A stretch of 64,000 nucleotides of DNA from Owenia fusiformis. Taxonomy: Eukaryota > Annelida > Polychaeta > Sabellida > Oweniidae. Numbering within the stretch: position 1 is the stretch's first letter; every line of letters starts with the position of its first letter. The DNA lies in assembly GCA_903813345.2 (NCBI GenBank), contig CAIIXF020000008.1, forward strand, positions 17,034,822 to 17,098,821. Direction: 5' to 3'. Of this stretch, positions 1-11,935 are shown one piece after another. The position numbers were made by a program, and so were the translations under genes. The notes beneath the pieces were generated by a model that was given only the letters and a program-made list of their open reading frames with translations, was not told where the DNA came from and ran no database searches.

Positions 1-640
1 AACTAGGAAATTGGCCACATGCAAAAATCATGTTAAACAATTTTGATAACTGGAAGGATAATGCTTCCTGGGCTATTTTTGTCATTCTGTTATTAATTTT
101 GTCAAGACCACAGGCTTTATCGCGATCAAAGGACTGGATTATTTGAAGAATTTCATCTGGATTGGTAGATAAATGGTCAATTGATATTCCAGTTCTATTT
201 GGAAAATGTGGAAGTGCATCGTTATCCACTTGGTTTAAATTATGATATTTTGAAGAAAAAAAGTTAAGGAAACACTCAGCTTTTTCACCCTCAGTTGTAG
301 CTATGTGATCTGAAAAATTGCACTTCAAACTAGGGAGTAAAGCATGAAAAGTTCTGGATAGAAAAGAATTGACTATGTTCCAGTATTGTTTTCCTTTACA
401 GGTTGATTCATTAATCTGTTTTACAATATTTTCCTGGTAATTTAATTTTGCCTCTTTTATTAAGGATTTGACCTTTTCAGCTTGAGCAGTGTAGTTGTCA
501 AAAATAGTTGTGTCATTTTTTGATTTGGTTTTCCGATAAAGTCGTTCTTTCTTATTGATTTCGCGTTTAATTTTTGAGTTCATCCAAGGTTGATCATTTG
601 CATTTAAAATTGTTGTTTTTTGAGGAATGTATTTTGAAAA
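1..640 (-). mobile_element. Non-LTR retrotransposon fragment, endonuclease-RT linker and start of reverse transcriptase
   Basis: On the minus strand one frame stays open from 640 down to position 1 (about 213 codons) and leaves the window, bounded upstream by TGA at 643-641. The translation contains DQPWMNSKIKREINKKERLY, a lysine-rich helical stretch, a QYWNIVNSF segment and then DRDKACGLDKINNRM. This is the usual order in LINE ORF2 proteins between the endonuclease and the reverse-transcriptase fingers (the K-x-x-G-x-D-x-I-x-N motif). The catalytic YADD box would lie outside the window. Family (Jockey, CR1, RTE and so on) cannot be set. It is not a host gene; upstream endonuclease sequence is missing beyond 643, so the copy looks 5'-truncated. 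Confidence 0.8.
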
Positions 641-643
641 TCA

Positions 644-1770
644 CCCACCATTCAAAGAGGATTGGTTCATGATATGAAACTACCGTGACCTCTAACAAAA
701 GAGTTGGTAGCGCACATTAAAGTAATTCAGTGTAACCCCAAAAACATGTCGAAGCATTTGATATATTTCCTAGACATATATCTACTTTTATAATATTCAT
801 TTGTTATATATAAGAGTCAATACAAGAATATATATCTATATACATATAATTATATACTTCTTCATGTCATGAAATGCTTGAACTCATAAAAATTGATATT
901 TGAGTGAGTGCAACATATTTCATTAGTATAATTCGGTCACGATAGCAACAGGCTGATTTTCTTTGCAAAATATGATAGAAATTATTTAAAATAGCAATAT
1001 GTTAATTTATGTTTTGTAAGTAGATTATATAGTTTATTTATTAGATATTAAATGTAACTCACTCAACTAGAAAATTAGCAAATCCCACCGAACACAACAT
1101 AATTTAATGAATCCCTCATCAACAAACATAATATAAATTATGAGAACCAAGCAAGTAGTAGTATTTATTGTCTCCTTTAGCAAATTTACATCCATGTGAC
1201 GTTTCATATAGTAAATTCCTTCTTGAGTAGAGGCCCTATGGCCATGAACCACTTGCCTCTAAAATTTTGAACAAAACATGATAGTGGTATTTGCAACCAT
1301 GAAAAATATTTCTCCTTGAAAATGGTAGCCAATTTGAATTCAGTAGCCATCTTGAAAATTATAAAATCTGATCCATATCTGACAATTGGCATTTAAGGTA
1401 TATACCAAAAATCACAATTTAATGAAAAGTTACGGCCATTTTGAACGCTACAAAAAATTATTTCCATTATTCAGATTTTAAAATGGCGGCTATGTAACTT
1501 AGTCAGGAAAATACGAATGTAAATTATTCATCGTATATATGAACGTAAAGTTACTTAAAACACCATTAAAATACGAACTTACTTAGTTCAATGATGACAA
1601 TAGAAGAACATGATGATGTTACGTGATGAGATGATGCATAACTGAATAAAAGATTGATAAAAGTTATACAATTTTAAATTTACAACTCATCATAGAATAT
1701 TTCTCAAAGGGTGTCCTGGCTACAATACAACCGTCATGCTTTTGTTTGAATTAAAAAAGTTGTTATTGAA
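644..1770. other. AT-rich non-coding stretch
   Basis: No coding frame with family resemblance, no tRNA and no clear inverted repeat were seen. Short open frames here lack codon or domain signals. There are several short 'gccatttt / aaaatgg' words around 1240-1500, as seen also near 11760-11900. Confidence 0.5.
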
Positions 1771-2163
1771 AAGCAAAAGTCTTTTCTGGGTCACCGCGAA
1801 TGGCATGATTTCCTCGAGTCTCTTCAGTTGCAAGGCAACCATACTGGGACCGATTCGTGTCGTTCCACTACTGCCCTTGGTGGAGGCTCGCTTCCATACT
1901 GTATGACTCCCGGAGTCTACCAAAGCACGTTAGTGGAGGAACCAACCACAGTCTCACAATCTGTCTCCGACAAGAGCGGTCAGAGAACCAACCCAAGCCA
2001 AGGGCCGGTATACGGTTGGACCTTCGGACCGGGTGCCCGTAGTGACAATGATCAACAACTCCGTACCTGGGGCTCGAACGCGGGACCTCCGTATCCCCCG
2101 GTACATTCGAACACAGTCTAACCCACTCGGCCAAACTGCTTAGGTGTCTAAACTGCTAAAAAA
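1771..2163 (-). repeat. tRNA-derived SINE, copy 1
   Basis: Read on the minus strand, the element starts with a tRNA-like head: an A-box-like GGCCGAGTGGGTTAGAC and a B box GCGTTCGAGCCCC, followed by a body of about 300 bp. A second copy on the plus strand at 15500-15901 matches over nearly the whole length, which shows this is an interspersed repeat. Local GC content is clearly higher than in flanking DNA. Open frames of 60-97 codons across it are shadows of the repeat. The central body could be one of the conserved SINE central domains, but I could not identify which. Confidence 0.75.
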
Positions 2164-3408
2164 TGTAATATGTGTTCTACAATTTACCTTGAATGAACAT
2201 GAACGAGCCCATAATAATCTTATTTTCTAAACCACTTGTTTGAAATTACTAATTACTATCACCACGCGCAAGTGTTTAATTGGCTACTTCGCGTAATTGC
2301 GCCTTCTGAGATCTCATATGCAACAGAAGAATGCTAATGCGAATTCGATTACAAAACATTTTACTTTTGAATCAATCATTTTTCAATGTTCATAAGCATT
2401 AGGTTTTATTACAGTCGGAGATATATATTTTAAGAACTTAGAAAAAAGTCTGATATAAAGTCACCACAACGCGACATTTTTAGAATAATCGTGTACATTG
2501 TAGGCGTATAATAATAATAAAACGTTCATCGATTTTGAAAGGACTATTCTCGGTTTGGAGAACGAAGTTCGTCACTCTAATTGAGCGTTATCCCTGCTTC
2601 GGACAAATTTGATTTTTTTACATAATATAGATTTGAATGTCTTCTTTTGAATAGTCATAATTTAATTTGGGTAATATTTCTAGATTTTTCATATAAAAAT
2701 TACTAGTGAACCACCCAACGTCGCTTTTATGATTCGTACCACTTTTTTTAACTTGATGTATTGCATATTTCCGTGGGTCGAATTGAGAAAAAATACAAAC
2801 AAAGTGTACAGGGATATGTCATGAGCATATAATGAAAAAATCTTTTCATATGTTTTTAAGAAACATTCGAAAATAATTCATTCTTAAATCGTGTTACATT
2901 TTCGAGATATTCTCTGACATTCTATACAGATTTATCCAATAGAGGGCCTCCCAAAAGAGTGACTTTAGATTTTTGGCATTTCACAAGTCATTTTTAAAAT
3001 TGATTTATCATCTATTAATTAGATGTCACCACTTGCTATGAACTACATGTACGTGGTGAATATAAGCAAGTCAATTGCTGTGAGCTGGAGAGGGTGTATT
3101 TATATCACTGACTTCTATCCTACCACGTGATTACGTTTTAAAAGAAATATGGGGCCCGGGGCTACAGTGAAGTTGCAAATGGAGCAGGTATTCTCTATCT
3201 TTTCGACGGGGCTTTTCTGCTAATAATACACTGAAAACTGCCTGATGAATTTATACAATATATTGTAGAACACTTGGAATAAACATGTATGTAAAATCCA
3301 GTATACATTCAGAAATATTGAAATAAACAAACGTCCTCCCTTCACGGCTTCACTGTAGCCTGTACCCCTTTTAAAGGGATACATCAGTGAGTTAAAAATA
3401 AAAAAATC
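2164..3408. other. Intergenic, no feature recognised
   Basis: AT-rich sequence with no exon, RNA gene or strong repeat structure visible on either strand. Confidence 0.4.
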
Positions 3409-3409
3409 A

Positions 3410-3495
3410 GTGCGGGGGATGGACGGGGAATCGAACCACAGTTCATCGCGTAGGAGGTGAGGAACTTGCCACAAGACTACGGCTCTTTCTACCTC
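3410..3495 (-). repeat. tRNA-derived SINE head
   Basis: The minus strand reads an A-box-like TAGTCTTGTGGCAAGT and, about 35 nt later, the B box GGTTCGATTCCCC. The presumed acceptor-stem ends do not pair into a full tRNA, so this is best called a tRNA-derived SINE or tRNA pseudogene rather than a functional tRNA. Confidence 0.55.
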
Positions 3496-3740
3496 TGTCT
3501 TTTTGATTTAAACCTTAAAATTCGCCCAAGCATCGATCAACTTGGTTATTATATAAATTACACTTTCATTGTTCAACCAAGCTACAATTAGCCATTGATG
3601 AGACATAGTCTAGAGAGATTAAACAACACGTAAGTTTACAAAACGTGAACCTTAGAAAAATGGCGCCCGTATAAGATTTTTTGTGTTCTTTTTACAATTT
3701 ATATTTTGACACGATTGCGATGAAACGTACACCTCGAAAG

Positions 3741-4065
3741 CGCCGTTGGTGTGGACGTAGCTTAAGGGTAAGCTAGCTACGTTCACACCAACGGCGCTTT
3801 TATGGCGCTTTAATGCGGCGTGCGAAGCGGCTTTGCACGTCGCATTAAAGCGCCATCAAAGCGCCGTTGGTGTGAACTTAGCTTAAAGTAACTGGAAAAT
3901 GTAATTGTAAATGTAATAACATTTTCGAACCTTTAAGCTACGTTCACACCAACGGCGCTTTGATGGCGCTTTAATTCGACGTGCAAAGCCGCTTCGCACG
4001 CCGCATTAAAGCGCCATCAAAGCGCCGTTGGTGTGAACGTAGCTAGCTTACCCTTAAGCTAGCTT
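3741..4065. repeat. Nested palindromic foldback element
   Basis: The word GTTCACACCAACGGCGC and its reverse complement occur repeatedly: inverted at 3741-3800, 3776-3885 and 3938-4045. The outer arms also match (GCTTAAGGGTAAGCTAGC near 3761 against GCTAGCTTACCCTTAAGC near 4045). The whole block can fold into two side-by-side hairpins inside a larger hairpin. A partial related arm lies at 8663-8690. It looks like a non-autonomous foldback or MITE family. Confidence 0.75.
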
Positions 4066-4184
4066 TAGTGACATGAACAAAGGACATTTAGCTTCTCCGA
4101 TATAATTCACAATTTTCAGAAATTCACATCAGTTGATTACGCTTTGCACGCCGCTTTAAAACCCCGATGACTCCAGAGGTAGTT

Positions 4185-4375
4185 TAATCCGGTAGCCGAC
4201 AGGCGTTTCTTGCATTATTGAATACAAGCTAACCTTATATTCGCGAATGCAACTAACGCCTGTCGGCTACCTGATTAACCCAGTATTATATGACCAAGTC
4301 ATTTAAATATGAATGGAATAGTGGCAGGTACTATTCGTATTGACATGAGTTTCCAGTAAATTAATAGGTTAATAG
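4185..4375. repeat. Inverted-repeat element (CCGGTAGCCGACAGGCGTT family)
   Basis: Inverted termini TAATCCGGTAGCCGACAGGC (about 4187) and GCCTGTCGGCTACCTGATTA (about 4258) bracket a short spacer. A following segment containing 'catttaaatatgaatggaata' recurs at 8440-8660, indicating a dispersed family. Confidence 0.6.
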
Positions 4376-5159
4376 GCCAAGCAAATGGGCTCATAAAAGG
4401 CCCAAACATCCCCAAAATTGCAACAGTTTTTAAATTAGTCTTATATTATGTATTGATATCAGTTGAAAAACATATCAAAAATTTAGAAAAATGTATGCAG
4501 TGGACAAATATGAAATTTCACTTCCTAGGTACCCCCTACAACCCTACCCCAAAATTGAGTATTGGTAGGAAACAATTTTTCCTTCCCAAATGGAATACTT
4601 TAGTAATTGGTCATTTGACCCCAAAGTATAACAAAATAGGCCACAAAACAGGCATGTTATCACATATCTATTGAGATATTTTAGGATCAGTTTGTCAGAA
4701 AAGCATGAAAAAAATCATGGTGTTACATATTTATATGAACTTTATATTTGGTGAGTATCAGAATTCTAATATGTATACTTAGGAAGAAAAAAAATATTTC
4801 ATTTTCATAGTTTTGCCCCGCCTACTATAGGGGAGACTATAGTTTTGATGATTAACTCCAACAATGCATCACATTTGTATTAGAGTTGACATCTAAATCA
4901 TTTATATAGGATTGCCATCATCTAAAATACAAGTTTTGTGACGGTTTATACCTTATTAGTATGAAAAATAGGAATTATTAGTTGCACCAGGTGAAATGTT
5001 AAGGTGACCTCACTTGTATTTGATGAATAATTACATATCACCACTCTGATATTAGGGTATGCGGTAACTGCTCTATACTAGGCTTATCTAAATAATGTAA
5101 GTTGTAGTTTCTGTGGAATTTACAAAATTTAAATTCATCAGATAAATAAATCGTTACAT

Positions 5160-6960
5160 ATTATTTTTTTATTTTTATTTATTTATATAAGTGCCACGCA
5201 CCTTAATCGGCACCCAGCCTTATCAGGCTTATGAGGCACTATACAAATACATATACATGAAATTACAGTGTGTTATTTATACAATTTTTTGTCGTTTTTC
5301 AAGTGCTGACATTATAAATTTTGCTGTAAGTTTTACACAATTTTTATTTGAAAGAAGATGTTTCAGTAAATCTTGATTATCATGAACCATAGGGGGTCTG
5401 ATTATAGTTTTTCTCAAATCTTTGTAACAAGAGCATTCTAGAAGAAAATGTTTCTCAGTTTCTTTATGTCCGCATTTACATGCCTCACAGAGTCTTTGTT
5501 CAACAGCAAGGTCTTTATATCGACCAGTTTCTATGTTCAGGTGAAGAGTACCTGACCGAGTTCTAGCAATAACAGATCTTTGATTCCTTGATAAAAATAG
5601 TTTTATATAATCCTCTGTACCAAAATTGTCTTTAATTAACTTATATGTACGTAACTTTGGCATTGTAGTTATTTGAGCTGTCCATTTATGTATAAAGCGA
5701 TTCATTTCAGAATCTTTTACAGTTTTTAATGTTGACCTTGCACTTGAATGATTAAAGAAACGTTCATTATAGAGGTCTAACAGGTTAGAATATATCTTTG
5801 ACCTCTTTACACCATCCTCTATGGCCTTTTTCAGCATTGGCATAGTCAAAGTCAAATATTCTTCGAGTAATCCTTGTTCTTGGCATTCTACTAAGTCGGA
5901 TGAATAAACGAACCATTTCAACATGGTGCCTAACACATGGTGGTATCCAGCCTATATCTCCATACATAGCTGGAATGGGAGCATATTTCCCTAAGCCCAT
6001 AAATGTTCTCATGGCACGGTTTTGGACAGTATTTGGTTTGTCGTAGTCTTTATAGCCCCAAACTCCAGCCCCGTAATCCATGATGGGGATAACGGTTGCA
6101 TTATACATCTTTGTGAATGTCGAATAATGAAGTCCATTAATCGAATAATATTTTCCAATAAGAGCGCCAAGGGATCGAGAACTTGCATCAGCTAGAGTGG
6201 AAACCATTTCAGTGTAGTCGAGAGTCTCATTCATAACAACTCCAAGATAGCGATAAGAGTTTATTTTTCCAATTTTTGCATCCCCTAACACAAATATTGT
6301 TTCTGTTAACATTGTCGACGCTCTCCTAAAGTGCACTTCTTTCGTTTTTTCAACATTTACAGTCAGTCGCCACTTATATATCCAATCATGAAGACAGTTC
6401 AGCATAAATCTTTTAAGTGAATTTGAAAACTTTTCAAACCAAAATAAAACTGATTTTCTCTTATATGGTGACAATTCTCTAAGTGTTGAAGTCAATGAAA
6501 AATTAATTGAGATTTCAGCTCACTTCACTAGTCAAGCTTTTAAAGCTCTTGATCAAGATCTTTTTAATAACTAGGGTAAAGAATTGAGGTAGAGGGTGGG
6601 GCAAGCAGAGTAAACACAGTAATACATTCCATATTATTGCAAATGTTCAGTGTATTTTCCTAATCAATCAATATTTTTTGTCAAAATAGTTACAATTGCC
6701 GCTAATGTTATCTAATAACCTTGGCAATTTTTCTTATGTACACATTTGATGATTGATCGAAATAAACTGGAATATTAAAAAAAAAAAAAAAAGTTCAGCA
6801 TTTGTTGCAGCTTTAATTCAGTTGGTGCGATCAATGCAACATCATCAGCATACAGTAATATGCTTACATTGTCTCCTGCGATATCGACACCTGCATTAAG
6901 CCTTTTTATTTCCGTAACGAGATCATTTTCAAAGATTACATAAGAGTACATTACTTTGGA
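5160..6960 (-). mobile_element. 5'-truncated LINE: reverse transcriptase C-terminal half and tail
   Basis: On the minus strand, from about 6960 to 6802 the frame gives NDLVTEIKRL and then SILLYADDVALIAPT, containing the catalytic YADD of reverse transcriptase. The frame resumes at 6405 with CLHDWIYKWRLTVNVEKTKE and YRYLGVVMNE, the post-catalytic RT motifs, and continues to about 5790. A frameshift there leads into a second frame ending at 5277, with a Cys/His cluster CEACKCGHKETEKHFLLEC typical of LINE C-termini. The gap 6406-6791 is a later insertion. The 3' end near 5160 has an AAATA-rich tail. Upstream RT and endonuclease are absent, so the copy is dead: 5'-truncated, frameshifted and interrupted. 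Confidence 0.85.
6406..6791 (+). mobile_element. Nested LINE 3' end with poly(A) and 10-bp target duplication
   Basis: This 386-bp block interrupts the reverse-transcriptase frame of the minus-strand LINE. It is bounded by a direct repeat AGTTCAGCAT at 6396-6405 and 6792-6801, the target-site duplication. It ends in AATAAA about 20 nt before a run of A. Its plus strand begins in an open frame (about 55 codons, containing TDFLLYGDNSLS and ending in TAG near 6571) followed by about 220 nt of 3' UTR. The peptide resembles the C-terminal tail of LINE ORF2 proteins, so I read it as a 5'-truncated LINE insertion; a retrocopy of an mRNA 3' end is the alternative. Confidence 0.75.
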
Positions 6961-6961
6961 A

Positions 6962-8435
6962 CTATCAATTGGATGTATAATGCTGTAGAAACGAATTTAT
7001 GGTTATTAAACGGAATTTAAACTGATAGAGCACATTTAAATCTCAGATATCTGGGGAGTCTTTCATTAATATAATTTCAGTGCGTAGGAATGATGGTAAA
7101 TCTGTTGGTCAGGTTGGAAAACATTGAGTGTACATGTGCTACATTCAGAATCGGATGCAGATATTGTGATTGTGAAAACTGCATTGCAAAGTGTCCAAAC
7201 CTCAAATACAGTACTCATACAGATCTCCTTGTGCTTCTCATTTATCATGCACAAAACACAAACTTCAACATTTTCTTCAAACCTGAACCAAAAGCAGCAA
7301 CCCAAGAATCAAAATGTTGGAATATAAATGAAATAAGATTGTCTTCGGGAAAAGTGGTCTGTGACAATATTTTGTTTATCTTTTCTGGGGTGTGACAACG
7401 CATTCAGGTTATATATGGCATAGACAAGAAGCTATCATTGAGGCAGATAGAAAAGAGTGAGTCGTTTCGGTAACAAAATGTCTAAACGTCGAAGGCACGA
7501 TATTTCTTTTTTCCTTTTTTTCACGCGTTGTAGGCAGAATCCCCCCCACGCTACTTTTGAAAAAAGTTTCATGGCGTCACAAAAAACATGGAAGAGACGG
7601 ACATTTTGTAAACGTTGATGAAAATGATATTTTGACTTTACTAGACAACAAATATAGCAAAAATACAAATAGAAACGTAAAATTAACATTAATTTACTAA
7701 TGAGTACGCCGTGATGTGCCGAATACAGAGAGTTTAGCTACTTGCACTGTCTTCAGATTTTCCCCAAAAAATATTGCTAACGTGGTTCGGAGAAAAGGTT
7801 GTGAAATGAAGCCATGCCGATTGATGATTGTCGTCTCTATGTGTATTATTAGTTTCTTCGGACAAACAACCTTCGGTCTCTGTCAACAGTAGTTTCTCGG
7901 TTTACAGTCTCGGTATACAATGTTGCCGGTTGACCTCTGGAGAGGTCAACAATTTTATAATGTGTACCTATAGATAGTTCTCAAAGTAAATGAGCAAAAG
8001 CGTAACATTTGTATGTAGCATGCTTCATAAAACACTAAACTGAGCCCAAAAAGTTAGCGTGCATTTTGTTCCTGGCTCTGATTGGTTAATAAGTGAATAC
8101 AATTCGTTGAATGCACGATGCACTCAAAAGATTAGCAGCTGGGAAAGGCTATTCAACAAAAAGTACGCTTTCGTACTCAAAAAAGGATTACCCTTTTACA
8201 ACTTTGACAACTTTGAAGCATGAACTTCGGAAGATCTCACGAAATATACTTTCTGTTACCCTGTGGATCCCAGGGTTTTGATATATTCTACAAAGTCATG
8301 CAAAGACAGACCACTAAAAGTATATACCTGCTAGTTATATCTGTGACATTTGTATGATATGTATTCCACTTTGAACCACCATCTATTTCAATATTGTGAA
8401 AATATATATTCCCAAAATTATGAAATAAATGAGCT
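6962..8435. other. Intergenic; fragment related to a foldback arm
   Basis: No gene was recognised. GTTTCGGTAACAAAATGTC at about 7456-7476 matches the arm of the foldback at 33466-33909. Overlapping open frames at 7066-7395 on both strands show no domain. Confidence 0.4.
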
Positions 8436-8436
8436 T

Positions 8437-8690
8437 GTATTCGCGAATGCCACTAACGGCTGTCGGCTACCGGATAAACCTACTATACTATTTTATGGGC
8501 AATTCATTAAAATATGAATGGAATATTGTCAGGTTCTTTTCATATTTAAATGAGTCGCCCATAGAATGGTAGGTTAATCCGGTAGCTGAAATCTTCCATT
8601 CCCAAAGCATAGTCTTAGCTTGTATTCGCAAATGCAACTAACGCCTGTCGGCTACCGGATTAAAGCTACGTTCACACCAACGGCGAATGC
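8437..8690. repeat. Inverted-repeat element cluster (second CGGCTACCGG copy)
   Basis: Contains GTCGGCTACCGGATAAACC, a spacer resembling 4290-4370, then GGTTAATCCGGTAGC in inverted orientation, and again CTGTCGGCTACCGGATTAA. The latter is joined directly to TACGTTCACACCAACGGCG, which is the arm of the 3741-4065 foldback. Two repeat families therefore abut at about 8662. Confidence 0.6.
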
Positions 8691-9073
8691 CACGCTTTAA
8701 ATCGGCAAGATTTCTTGCACTTTCCCGGTAGGCATTCATGATTCCTCGTAACGGTTTTATTGAAATTTATGCTGTATGTATTTGTATGCCCGTGGTGCTA
8801 GTGAATTGGGTAATACTTTAACGAGGTTTCTCTCCAGGTATCACTAAAAGAACAATGGAGAGGTTAAGCTTTGCATATAGAATCGAAACTGAACCTGTAC
8901 GTATCACTCGACCATATACAAATTCATGTAGCCTTCTCATATAAATAGCCGTTCAAATCCAGTGTTTGTTTAGACTACACCATAGCGTGTGCTGGTTTTC
9001 TAATACATATTTTAAACGAGCTCGTTTCGTAAGATTTTTGGCGCTAAATCATGCATGACATACATCATCGTGT

Positions 9074-9259
9074 TCAGCAAGAATTCAACTGTGCATCAAA
9101 ATCAAAATTGACAGCGTAGTGTTCAATAGACACGAGTAAAATGGTTCCCGTTGACCCAACGTCAAATTTCAAATCTCCCGTTCTAAACCCGAAACTCTGA
9201 AGCTGAAAGAGTATCTGAAGTAGACTAAGCGCGCATAAAACTATGAGCGCACGATACAT
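9074..9259 (-). CDS. Possible short hypothetical protein with hydrophobic N-terminus
   Basis: A 61-codon minus-strand frame begins MYRALIVLCALSLLQILF, which could be a signal peptide or membrane anchor, and continues as RTGDLKFDVGSTGTILLVS. The base composition is more balanced than in surrounding AT-rich DNA. I do not recognise a family, there is no obvious donor site to extend it, and an opposite-strand frame overlaps its start. It may be a first exon or chance. Confidence 0.2.
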   Translation of the reverse strand: MYRALIVLCALSLLQILFQLQSFGFRTGDLKFDVGSTGTILLVSIEHYAVNFDFDAQLNSC

Positions 9260-9427
9260 TCCTTTGTTAATTTTTGTACTTTGCGTTCACGGTTACGTTG
9301 TGAAAAACATCGTTAGCTTAACCTCTCCACTATCCATGCAGTGCAACTTGTTTTTTCAACAAAACCAGCTCATCATCCAAGCGCACTTACACTCACATAA
9401 TTCTTTTGTGAGCTACCACACGGTTTA

Positions 9428-9790
9428 AGATTCTATTGCAACCAAATGGGCGTTCAGTAGCGCACAATAGACATTTGCGTAAAACCATGATAAGGTGTAG
9501 ATGTACATAAAATAATAGCAGGAATTGAGAGACGGGTTGAAAACGAATCCATTTGGACATGAACTTGGTTTAGTGCACTGTGGTCCAGGATCACCCTTTT
9601 GTCCTTGAGGTCCCCTTTCTCCAGGGGCACCATCCTTACAAATCTTTCCCCTCACACCTCTAAAACCCCGTGGACCCCTAGGACAACCGCATTTTTCACC
9701 GAGTGCCACGAGGCACAATGCCAACAGTAATACTATTGTTCATTTTGTTGTGTAACATGGTCATCAACTATAACATTTGAGACAAAGTTC
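9428..9790 (-). pseudogene. Inverted, truncated duplicate of the collectin-like lectin gene
   Basis: The minus strand encodes LVALGEKCGCPRGPRGFRG, a short Gly-X-Y stalk (about 11 triplets, one glycine replaced by Cys), then the start of a C-type lectin domain up to HLVAIES, where a stop follows at 9427-9425. It is nearly identical to the plus-strand gene at 12523-12835, and the match extends upstream into TTGATGACCAT before the start codon. The homologous ATG is out of frame with the body because of a small indel in the signal-peptide region, and about 90 C-terminal residues of the lectin domain are missing. It is therefore a dead partial copy, lying 2.7 kb from its partner in opposite orientation. 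Confidence 0.8.
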
Positions 9791-10718
9791 ATTGACATGA
9801 TTTACCCCATGTTCACATTGACGTGTCGCAAAAAGGTGGCCCATTTGTTTTTAAGGGTATCGCGTGAATGTAACTTTGATTCCCCGGATTATAAGATAAT
9901 ATTCTAATTAAAGTTATATATCATTTTAAAGCTGTTACGATGAAGTTTTTAGATCAACTACACTCCGTTCACGATTCTTGCGCGAACATCTGGCAAATAT
10001 CCCCTGTTGACACGTTACATTTTGAATTATTTTTCGTCTTTAAAAGCTCATAACTCAAACAATATATGTGTTATACTTATTTTTCGTCTTGATAAAGGTC
10101 GATGGAAGTTTTATTTCAAAGGATGAATTTTAGTAAGCGTCCCATATTGTGACGTCATAGAGTTTGAAAAATAGAATCTATTGACAGCGACCTTTTTTGC
10201 TCATTTTTTGTTACCTTCAACTTTTCAGGTGAACATTAAACAAAAAATACGAGATCAATTTTTAATAAATCATACATGATTATTTTGCTCTTAAACTCTA
10301 GTTTATTAATAAATAGTTGATTTTGTTCGCAAAAGTATGTGTTTTCTGTTGTATGTGGAAAAGTGGAGGACGAAAGGTTTTCAAAATTCATTAAAATTTA
10401 CGCCATTCGCCTACTTTCAAGCACAGCAACACGTATATTTATTTCACCTAAAATATCAATTGATTCGTGTTTTATGATGCTCCTATCCCATTGTTAATAC
10501 ATATACGATATCGGAGTTATTCGCCTTAAATATCTTGAGATATAGAGGCAAATGTGGAGGACGAAAGGATTTCCATATGTGTACATTTTTCTCTAAAAAC
10601 GTCACATTCTGTGGTGTTAAAAAGCGAAAATGTGTAACAATGCGTGCGCGACCTTTTGTGACACGTCATTCATATTCACTATTCTCTCAAAAATGCAGCA
10701 CTCTTTCACAGTGTCTTT
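9791..10718. other. Intergenic, no feature recognised
   Basis: AT-rich DNA. 'gtggaggacgaaagg' occurs at about 10365 and again at about 10553, a short direct repeat. No exon was found. Confidence 0.4.
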
Positions 10719-10837
10719 ATTCACCAGGAGGGATTTGATATGGGAAATATCACAAGGATGATATCAATATTTCTTGAGGAAACGCAGTATCGATATCATC
10801 CGAGGGATATTACCCATATCATCCCGACAGGTGAATA
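10719..10837. repeat. Short foldback
   Basis: Inverted arms begin TTCACCAGGAGGGATTTGAT and end ATCATCCCGACAGGTGAA, with inner GATGATATC/GATATCATC. A half-copy of this family may lie near 31376-31480. Confidence 0.6.
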
Positions 10838-11659
10838 ACAACCTTATACAATGATCAAGAGCAATGCCTACCCCAAATCTTCTGTTGAATTCAAGAGAAA
10901 AGGATTGAATCTTAGAAATATTTGCGTTACATATTATCCTACTCCAAAGAACATAGCGAATTTAAGGGTAAGAAAACATAATACTTAAAAAAATAAAAAA
11001 TAAAATTATTTGAAAAATTCAATTAAAATAAAATCTTTGAAAAATGTTGGAAAAATGTAAAATTTTGAAAAAAATAATCTTTTTTAATTTACCCGGGATG
11101 ATATCTGTTTGACTGCTACTAGTGTCCCGGGTAGGATTATAATATTTTTCCAAGATAGTTTTTTCACCAAATCGATTTTTGAGTGAATACGATCCAAATA
11201 CGATTTTCCCTGGGACAATACGATTTTTCGAGTATATACGATTTTCAGAGGGACAATACGATTTTAGTTGGATTGGATCAAGTGGATTAGATTCATGTAA
11301 AAGGTGGCTTGGAACGGGAATCTTCAAAATATGGATTTTTTTTCGATGGCCCTTGACGCAAAATCATTTCCACTCTACAAAGTATTTTGTGATCACTTCG
11401 GCCCATTTGAGGAATCAGAACAAAGCAACAACAAATACATCTTAGTAACATACGAGGGGTGATCAGGAATTTCTGGACCGTTGGCTCTATTTTTGCTATT
11501 TTTTATCCTTTCTTACTGATTTTTTCACATAATATAACCCAAATATAAAGGATCATACCCTGAATATTTCATTGTTCTATGACATCATTATTCTATTATT
11601 TTTGTTACCATGGTAACTCGTGATGCGACAAGGTGGAGCTCAGAAAAAATACCAAAATT

Positions 11660-11935
11660 GAAAAACAACAGTAATAGTGAAGCGATTTTGTTCATATTTG
11701 ATATGTGAATACTCATGAGCCTTGCACACTGTCTCATGACACTTCAGATAGTAGGCGGCCATTTTAAAAAATGGCTGTCATTTTTACATTTTTTACTATA
11801 ACTCGAAAAGTAGTGGAGCGATTTTGTTCATATTTGATATGTGAATACTTTAAGCATGGCACATTGTTTCATAAAACTTTGGGGAGTAGTTGGCCATTTT
11901 GAAAAATGGCCACCATTTTTATGTGTGTTATTTTA
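11660..11935 (+). repeat. Imperfect direct duplication, about 135 bp unit
   Basis: The phrase GCGATTTTGTTCATATTTGA starts at about 11681 and again at about 11818. Each is followed by 'tatgtgaatact', a 'gcacantgt' word and a GCCATTTTnAAAAATGGC hairpin. Confidence 0.65.

Noticed and set aside
1828-2134. Overlapping open frames of 60-97 codons on both strands
   Set aside because: They lie inside the SINE and reflect its higher GC content, not a gene.
5191-5376. Plus-strand frame of 61 codons
   Set aside because: Antisense to the tail of the minus-strand LINE.
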